Position numbers and translations under genes: made by a program. From positions 1 to 18,933 of the forward strand of contig CAZDIO010000024.1 of the NCBI GenBank assembly GCA_964505555.1: DNA of 18,933 nt. Reading direction: 5' to 3'. The stretch is from CAZDIO01 sp964505555. Its GTDB lineage: Bacteria; Bdellovibrionota_C; UBA2361; SZUA-149; CAZDIO01. Below are positions 15,104-18,933 of the stretch, in pieces. The number at the start of each line of letters is the position of its first letter. Positions within the stretch are counted from its first letter, which is position 1. Under the pieces are notes generated by a model that worked only from the letters and a program-made list of their open reading frames with translations, was not told where the DNA came from and did not search any database.

Positions 15104-15451
15104 ATGAACTTCCTAATTGATGGGTTGACGTTACTCGAGATCAGACTATCAACTGGAAAACCAAGTGGACTGTATCTATGGTCCGCCGCAGACGAATTCG
15201 GAAAGATCGATCCGGCTGCGGTGAACGCCGTAATGGAAAACGTCACGACCACAGTTCGTGCACTCAGAGGATGGAGTAGTCGTGTCATCCTTGGAGTTCA
15301 GCTGGGAGCGGAAATCCTCGAGCTCACCCTGCTCGGCAAGGATATCTACTTGGCTTATGCGCCGGAGATCTCCCCAGACGAGCAGCCTCCTTTCCTATGG
15401 AGCTCACTGCCACTCCAGGGCATGAAAAGTAAACAGGTCCCCGGACGCTAG
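15104..15451 (+). CDS. Unknown small protein in its own transcription unit
   Basis: I do not recognise this protein of 115 residues (MNFLIDGLTLLEIRLSTGK at its start). The frame is open further up to 15002, but the ATG at 15104 has AAGGAG ten bases before it, and the upstream part is occupied by leader hairpins. It reads as a compact alpha/beta protein: strands at LLEIRL, GLYLWS and VILGVQL, a helix at DPAAVNAVMENVTTTVRALR, and a strand pair EILELTLLGKDIYLAYAP. It has no signal peptide, membrane segment or Cys. The DNA is richer in GC than its neighbours and sits next to A/T-rich DNA, which suggests acquisition from elsewhere. It has a candidate promoter, a structured leader and a good intrinsic terminator of its own. 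Confidence 0.65.
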   Translation: MNFLIDGLTLLEIRLSTGKPSGLYLWSAADEFGKIDPAAVNAVMENVTTTVRALRGWSSRVILGVQLGAEILELTLLGKDIYLAYAPEISPDEQPPFLWSSLPLQGMKSKQVPGR

Positions 15452-15503
15452 GGCCTGTCTGCCGCTCCTCACATCGTACTTCATTTCAAAGGATTTTCGG
15501 GGT

Positions 15504-15554
15504 GGGTGCGCCCGGCAGTTACTCGTTAACTGCAAAGCACCCCTTTTCTTTTTT
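15504..15554 (+). terminator. Rho-independent terminator
   Basis: GGGTGC (15504-15509) pairs with GCACCC (15537-15542), and GCAGTTA (15515-15521) with TAACTGC (15527-15533) inside. CTTTTCTTTTTT follows directly. This is the clearest intrinsic terminator in the window and serves the gene ending at 15451. Confidence 0.85.
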
Positions 15555-15600
15555 CACCTAATTTCTTCTCTGCCTTTTCAAACCAGAAGGTCCTAGAGCT

Positions 15601-15695
15601 GTGCCACTTTAGGTGTGGCAGAACCCTCCTGTCGTTGCGAGCGAAGCGAAGCAACGACAGGAGGAGAACTTCGTGCCATACCTAAAGTGGAACAC
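15601..15695. repeat. Nested palindrome with GCGAAGC-type core
   Basis: Outer arms of 17 bases (15604-15620 and 15674-15690, CCACTTTAGGTGTGGCA type) match with one G-T pair, and GTG/CAC extends them. Inside, CCTCCTGTCGTTGC (15625-15638) pairs perfectly with GCAACGACAGGAGG (15651-15664) around GAGCGAAGCGAA. The core is a shortened relative of the repeat at 4918-5031. It sits eight bases from the stop of the minus-strand M16 gene and may also end its transcript. Confidence 0.85.
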
Positions 15696-15702
15696 CTCTA
15701 AC

Positions 15703-16914
15703 TCAGGCGGGCACAAGCTTCACACTCGTTGTTGGTTCAAAGGAGTAACGCTCAAGCATTGCATAGATATCTTCTTTCGTGATGCGTTTTATCTCTGCTA
15801 ACTCCTCTTCAAGAAGGTGGTATTTCTTCCGATAAAGCCAATCTGACCCGATGGCAATTAACCGTCTCATCGTACTTTCTCCATGAAGAACGAGTGCTGT
15901 GCCGAGTTTTGTTTTTGCCCGTTTGAGATCTTCTTCGCTAAATTTTCGTGGAGATTTCATGATGCTCAGGAGGATATCTCCGACCTGATCGATCCGTTCA
16001 GGATCGGCACTCACATACCCCATAACCATCCCCGTGCCTTCCATTTCATCCGTATCGATGGTTGCTGAATCAGCAAGTCCCTTATCGATGAGCTCCCAAT
16101 ACATTCTGGAACCACTAGAATCTCCTAAAATAGTCGAGAGCACATGTGCGGCGTATCGCTCTTCTTCCGTGGCAGACGGGCCAGGAGCAATCATTGCCAG
16201 ATGCGCTCGTTGTAGATTTTCTCTCGTAATCACTAAGTTACGGTGCGTTGGGTGATGAGGAAGAACCACTCGGGGACTATCTCCATGTTCCCACTTTCCG
16301 CAGTATTTTATCGCAAGCTCAGTAAACTCATCCCACGAAAAATTTCCTGCTGCGGCAAGGATAATATTTGATGCGGCATAACGAGCATCAAAGTAATTTT
16401 TCATCTGTTCTCGAGTAAGGGCGGTGATTGTTTGCGTTGTTCCAAGCACCGGGCGACCCGTTGTGTGGCCCTTAAAATGCTCCGCCATGGCTGTTTCAAA
16501 GAGCACATGACTGGGTCGATCCTGGTAGAGGGCAATCTCTTCAAGAATCACCTTCTTTTCTGTATCAAACTCCTTTTCATCAAGAGCAGGGCGAAGCATA
16601 TCAGAGAGGATATCCATCGCCTGAGAAAAATATTCAGGAAGCACCGCTGCGTAATAGACCGTGTTTTCTTCACTTGTGTAGGCATTTGACTGTGCACCGA
16701 TCTCACCAAATTGGTATGTGATGTCTAATGCTGAACGTTTTTTCGTGCCTTTAAACATCATATGTTCAAGAAAATGAGACACTCCAAGAATTTCTGGAGA
16801 TTCGTCTCGAGCACCGGTTTTTACAAAAAACCCGATCGCGGTGCACGTTGCAGAGCTTCTCTCTTCACCAATGAGGGTTAAGCCATTTGGAAGCTTTGTA
16901 TGCTGAAATTTCAT
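15703..16914 (-). CDS. M16B zinc peptidase, catalytic subunit
   Basis: This 403-residue member of the processing-peptidase family M16 carries the zinc motif H47-F-L-E-H51 and the third ligand Glu126 (VILEEIALY), 75 residues on. Residues 70-90 (EIGAQSNAYTSEENTVYYAA) fit the family. In the second half, where family members read GRLFxxVREKxGLxYxV, this protein has SGSRMYWELIDKGLADSATI (267-286), so the Arg/Tyr substrate-binding pair is missing. That pair is present in the neighbouring subunit. There is no signal peptide, so it should act in the cytoplasm unless exported by another route. Its ATG overlaps the stop of the upstream subunit gene by ATGA. Likely substrate: peptides or small proteins. 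Confidence 0.93.
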   Translation of the reverse strand: MKFQHTKLPNGLTLIGEERSSATCTAIGFFVKTGARDESPEILGVSHFLEHMMFKGTKKRSALDITYQFGEIGAQSNAYTSEENTVYYAAVLPEYFSQAMDILSDMLRPALDEKEFDTEKKVILEEIALYQDRPSHVLFETAMAEHFKGHTTGRPVLGTTQTITALTREQMKNYFDARYAASNIILAAAGNFSWDEFTELAIKYCGKWEHGDSPRVVLPHHPTHRNLVITRENLQRAHLAMIAPGPSATEEERYAAHVLSTILGDSSGSRMYWELIDKGLADSATIDTDEMEGTGMVMGYVSADPERIDQVGDILLSIMKSPRKFSEEDLKRAKTKLGTALVLHGESTMRRLIAIGSDWLYRKKYHLLEEELAEIKRITKEDIYAMLERYSFEPTTSVKLVPA

Positions 16915-18164
16915 GTTGGCAACTCTAACTTTTTTGGGCCAAGTGTTACTAAAGTAATCGGAGCTGCGGGATACTGTGAAAAATGTCGTTCAATATCCTC
17001 GCTGGTTACCTTATCGATTGCTTCTTTAATTTCCGTTAGTCCTCGAACTCGCCCTAAATTCCACCAATCATTTGCAAGCGCAGAAGAACGTGCTGAAGTT
17101 GATTCTCCTTGCATGACAAGGCGAGCTTTGAGATCTGCTTTTGCCCTTGCAAGCTCTTCTGCTTCAACACCAAGCTTAATTTTTCTAAGCTCATCAACCA
17201 TTACTTGCAAAGTTTCTTCACTATTTTCTGGGGTCGTTCCTGCATAGGCAAATATCGCCGCTCGACCTTTGGTCGCGCTGTGTGAGGCAGAGACACGATA
17301 TACGAGCCCTCTTTTTTCTCGCACCTCCACAAAGAGCCTTCCTGACATGCCGCCAGAGAGAACTGAAATCGCAACACGTGCTGCATAATAATCCGGGTGG
17401 TCAAAAGATACACTTGGATAGGCAAGCGCGATCTGGAGCTGCTTTGTATCTTGCTCAACATGGATGGTCTTTGAAGTTTTTGAAAGCGATTTGTGAGGCA
17501 ATTCCTTATTGCTTCCTCGCCAAGAACCAAACTTTTCTTCAACTAAGCGCTTTACCTCGTTCCAATCAAAGTCACCGGAGACAGCAATAATTGCTCGGTT
17601 TGGGGTAAAGTACTGTCGATAATAGTCGCTCAAAACTTGGTGCGTAATATTTTTCACCCCAGCAGTAGTGCCTACCTGATACTTTCCGTAAGGATGGGGG
17701 TAAAATTGTTTCGCAAGCTCGACCATTACCTTACTTGCTGGTTGATCCTCTAAGGCGCTTAACTCTTGAAGTTGTAGTTTTTTGACACTTTCAAGCTCAT
17801 CGGGAGGAAGTTTAGGAAGAAGAAGCATGGTGCTATAGAGATCAAGCGCTTTTGCTAGGTTCTCTCCTAGAAGCGCTGCTGAGAAAACCGAAACCTCAAT
17901 CCCTGCCGAATGTCCCTGGTGAGCACCGATATTTTCAAACTGCTCAGAAAGCTCCTTACTATTCCAATGTCCCGCACCCTTTCCAAACATCTCCACCAAC
18001 ATCGCCGTAACACCTTCAAATCCTTCCGGATCAAGGGCAGCACCGAGAGGAACAAGGATCGAGAAAGCACCAGAAGATACCCCCTCCAGTTTCTGGCCAA
18101 GAAGTGTAATCCCATTTGCAACCGGGTGAACCGTTACCGGTGCTTCTTCAACTACAAATTTCAC
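16911..18164 (-). CDS. M16B peptidase-like, non-catalytic partner subunit
   Basis: This 417-residue M16 protein has the family fold but no zinc site: the HxxEH position reads A54-M-L-V-E58. It keeps the C-terminal motif GRLFVEVREKRGLVYRV (275-291), including Arg282 and Tyr289, which the downstream subunit lacks. Complementary loss of motifs in two adjacent genes is the pattern of heterodimeric M16B enzymes such as Sphingomonas SPH2681/SPH2682 and of the mitochondrial processing peptidase. The start is GTG at 18164 with no strong Shine-Dalgarno sequence. Both subunits begin Met-Lys-Phe. The gene is first in the two-gene operon and divergent from the zinc-ribbon gene. Confidence 0.92.
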   Translation of the reverse strand: MKFVVEEAPVTVHPVANGITLLGQKLEGVSSGAFSILVPLGAALDPEGFEGVTAMLVEMFGKGAGHWNSKELSEQFENIGAHQGHSAGIEVSVFSAALLGENLAKALDLYSTMLLLPKLPPDELESVKKLQLQELSALEDQPASKVMVELAKQFYPHPYGKYQVGTTAGVKNITHQVLSDYYRQYFTPNRAIIAVSGDFDWNEVKRLVEEKFGSWRGSNKELPHKSLSKTSKTIHVEQDTKQLQIALAYPSVSFDHPDYYAARVAISVLSGGMSGRLFVEVREKRGLVYRVSASHSATKGRAAIFAYAGTTPENSEETLQVMVDELRKIKLGVEAEELARAKADLKARLVMQGESTSARSSALANDWWNLGRVRGLTEIKEAIDKVTSEDIERHFSQYPAAPITLVTLGPKKLELPT

Positions 18165-18189
18165 GCTACAATCTCTTGTTTTAATTACT

Positions 18190-18241
18190 AACCCATCTCT
18201 TATATCGGTAAATTGTTCCTGGGAACAAGTACCAATGGGTT
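18190..18241. promoter_or_regulatory. Operator-like palindrome upstream of the M16 operon
   Basis: TTGTTCC (18213-18219) and GGAACAA (18222-18228) form a 16-base perfect palindrome with a two-base centre. AACCCAT (18190-18196) and ATGGGTT (18235-18241) lie outside it. On the minus strand TATAAG (18199-18204) is a plausible -10 element with TTGTTC 18 bases upstream, so the palindrome would overlap the promoter of the M16 pair. A repressor site is likely, but the protein is unknown. Confidence 0.45.
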
Positions 18242-18329
18242 TGTCAGAGAAGGGCAGGTGTCTTGAAGATAACGATGAAAATTGAATGTTTTCCTTGTCT
18301 CCGCAGTGTGGTTAGAATGCTCAATCAGT

Positions 18330-18641
18330 ATGAATACCTCCGATACGACGGTCTGTTGTTTTTCATGTAAGAAACCATTGGGTCTCAATGCTGGGGATTT
18401 TGTGGGGAGAAGAGATTCATGCGCTCACTGCATTAGTGACATTCATGTCTGCTATAATTGCAAGCACTACGACCCGATAGTATACAACGAGTGCCGTGAG
18501 CCTCAGGCAGATCGCGTTGTTGAGAAGGGGAAAGCGAACTTTTGTGACTACTTTGTTCTTGCCGGGGGAAACAGGAAACGATCCTCTGAGAGCAAAGAAG
18601 ACTCGTTAAAAAAATTAGATGATCTATTTAAGAAAACTTGA
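18330..18641 (+). CDS. Small double zinc-ribbon protein
   Basis: This is a protein of 103 residues from the ATG at 18330. The frame is open from a TTG at 18282, but the family starts just before the first Cys pair. Eight Cys form two likely zinc sites: C10, C13, C31 and C34, then C41, C44, C55 and C72. The phrase CREPQADRVVEKGKANFCDYF spans the last two and resembles a conserved short protein I know from deltaproteobacterial genomes. Its function is not established. The C-terminal 30 residues are charged and probably helical (DSLKKLDDLFKK). No clear Shine-Dalgarno sequence is visible. It is seven bases upstream of the Sm-like gene and likely co-transcribed with it. Confidence 0.8.
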   Translation: MNTSDTTVCCFSCKKPLGLNAGDFVGRRDSCAHCISDIHVCYNCKHYDPIVYNECREPQADRVVEKGKANFCDYFVLAGGNRKRSSESKEDSLKKLDDLFKKT

Positions 18642-18648
18642 TTAAAAA

Positions 18649-18855
18649 ATGACCACCACCTCAGAAGATAACTTATTTGAGCAGTCTCTAAAATTTGTCG
18701 GCAAAGAGGTTGAAATCAGCCTCGCCTCAAGCGGAGAGACTCTTCGGGGAAAGGTTATTTATTCGATGTTTGATAGCTTGCTGCTGTGCACGAAAGAGGG
18801 CAATCGAGTAATTTCGTTTTACGACCTCGTCTACTTAAACCCTTTAATAAAATGA
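18649..18855 (+). CDS. Small Sm-like (LSm/Hfq-type) protein
   Basis: This protein of 68 residues fits the Sm fold. A helix (DNLFEQSLKFV, 7-17) precedes strands that look like the Sm1 motif: VEISLASSGETLRGKVIYSM (21-40), then FDSLLLC. An Sm2-like end follows, VISFYDLVYLNPL (54-66), ending in the typical Asn-Pro. It is not Hfq itself, because the KH motif (YKHA) is missing. Sm-like proteins form rings that bind RNA, and small ones can chaperone sRNA. The assignment rests on pattern only. It follows the zinc-ribbon gene by seven bases, probably in one operon. A PRC-barrel or other small beta-barrel is an alternative. Confidence 0.6.
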   Translation: MTTTSEDNLFEQSLKFVGKEVEISLASSGETLRGKVIYSMFDSLLLCTKEGNRVISFYDLVYLNPLIK

Positions 18856-18866
18856 TCACTTTCAGC

Positions 18867-18888
18867 TGTCGTGGGGCGGGGAACGACA
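18867..18888. repeat. Small hairpin after the Sm-like gene
   Basis: TGTCGT (18867-18872) pairs with ACGACA (18883-18888) around a G-rich loop of ten bases. There is no U-run. The window ends 45 bases further on without another recognisable gene. Confidence 0.45.
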
Positions 18889-18933
18889 CAAACACGCAAA
18901 AAGATTGATAAATTCTAAGTTGATGGGGGGGCG

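Noticed and set aside
14938..15288. Minus-strand open frame of 116 residues opposite the 115-residue gene
   Set aside because: The plus-strand frame has a ribosome site, leader and terminator; this one has none and reads through leader hairpins.

Overview
The window is a chromosomal segment of a bacterium of moderate GC content. No rRNA, tRNA, plasmid, phage or transposase gene was recognised. The gene content fits a lineage related to Deltaproteobacteria in the old broad sense: an HflX with a long N-terminal extension, a TopA ending in glycine/aromatic repeats instead of zinc fingers, a paired M16B peptidase operon, and a small zinc-ribbon protein next to an Sm-like protein. This assignment is inference from family knowledge.

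Layout from left to right. Bases 1-317 hold several small hairpins and no convincing gene. A minus-strand unknown membrane-anchored protein (318-950) and a minus-strand unknown exported protein (1151-2014) follow, separated by a palindromic CACAGAG-type repeat. topA (2118-4793, plus) has a recognisable promoter. Downstream of it lies a gene-free stretch of about 870 bases (4794-5666). It contains a terminal hairpin, a long GCGAAGC-type palindromic repeat, a run of about nine consecutive hairpins (5069-5458), and a second CACAGAG repeat. A large secreted repeat protein with calcium-binding-type motifs (5667-7685) is followed by a third CACAGAG repeat. Then come a two-membrane-segment protein (7934-8422, minus) with a 25-bp perfect palindrome just before its start, and hflX (8673-10475, minus). 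hflX is preceded by a tiny leader ORF whose stop overlaps the hflX start. Divergent from it are a GNAT-like protein (10764-11876) and an overlapping 41-residue membrane peptide (11876-12001). A CobB/CbiA-like protein (12012-13481, minus) that lacks both expected catalytic residues follows an orphan DNA methyltransferase (13573-14781, minus). A small unknown gene (15104-15451, plus) has its own promoter, structured leader and terminator. After a nested palindrome comes an M16B peptidase pair (15703-18164, minus). Divergent from that pair are a zinc-ribbon protein and an Sm-like protein.

Functional links that the sequence supports are limited. The two M16 genes overlap by four bases and divide the catalytic motifs between them, so they should form one heterodimer. 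The GNAT-like and CobB-like proteins both keep their fold signatures but have lost key ligand-binding residues, so they are likely pseudo-enzymes. hflX has the layout of a gene controlled through a leader peptide. The most unusual unexplained elements are the hairpin array downstream of topA, the hflX leader ORF, the 41-residue membrane peptide and the doubly degenerate CobB homologue. Nothing here could be checked by database search or folding software.
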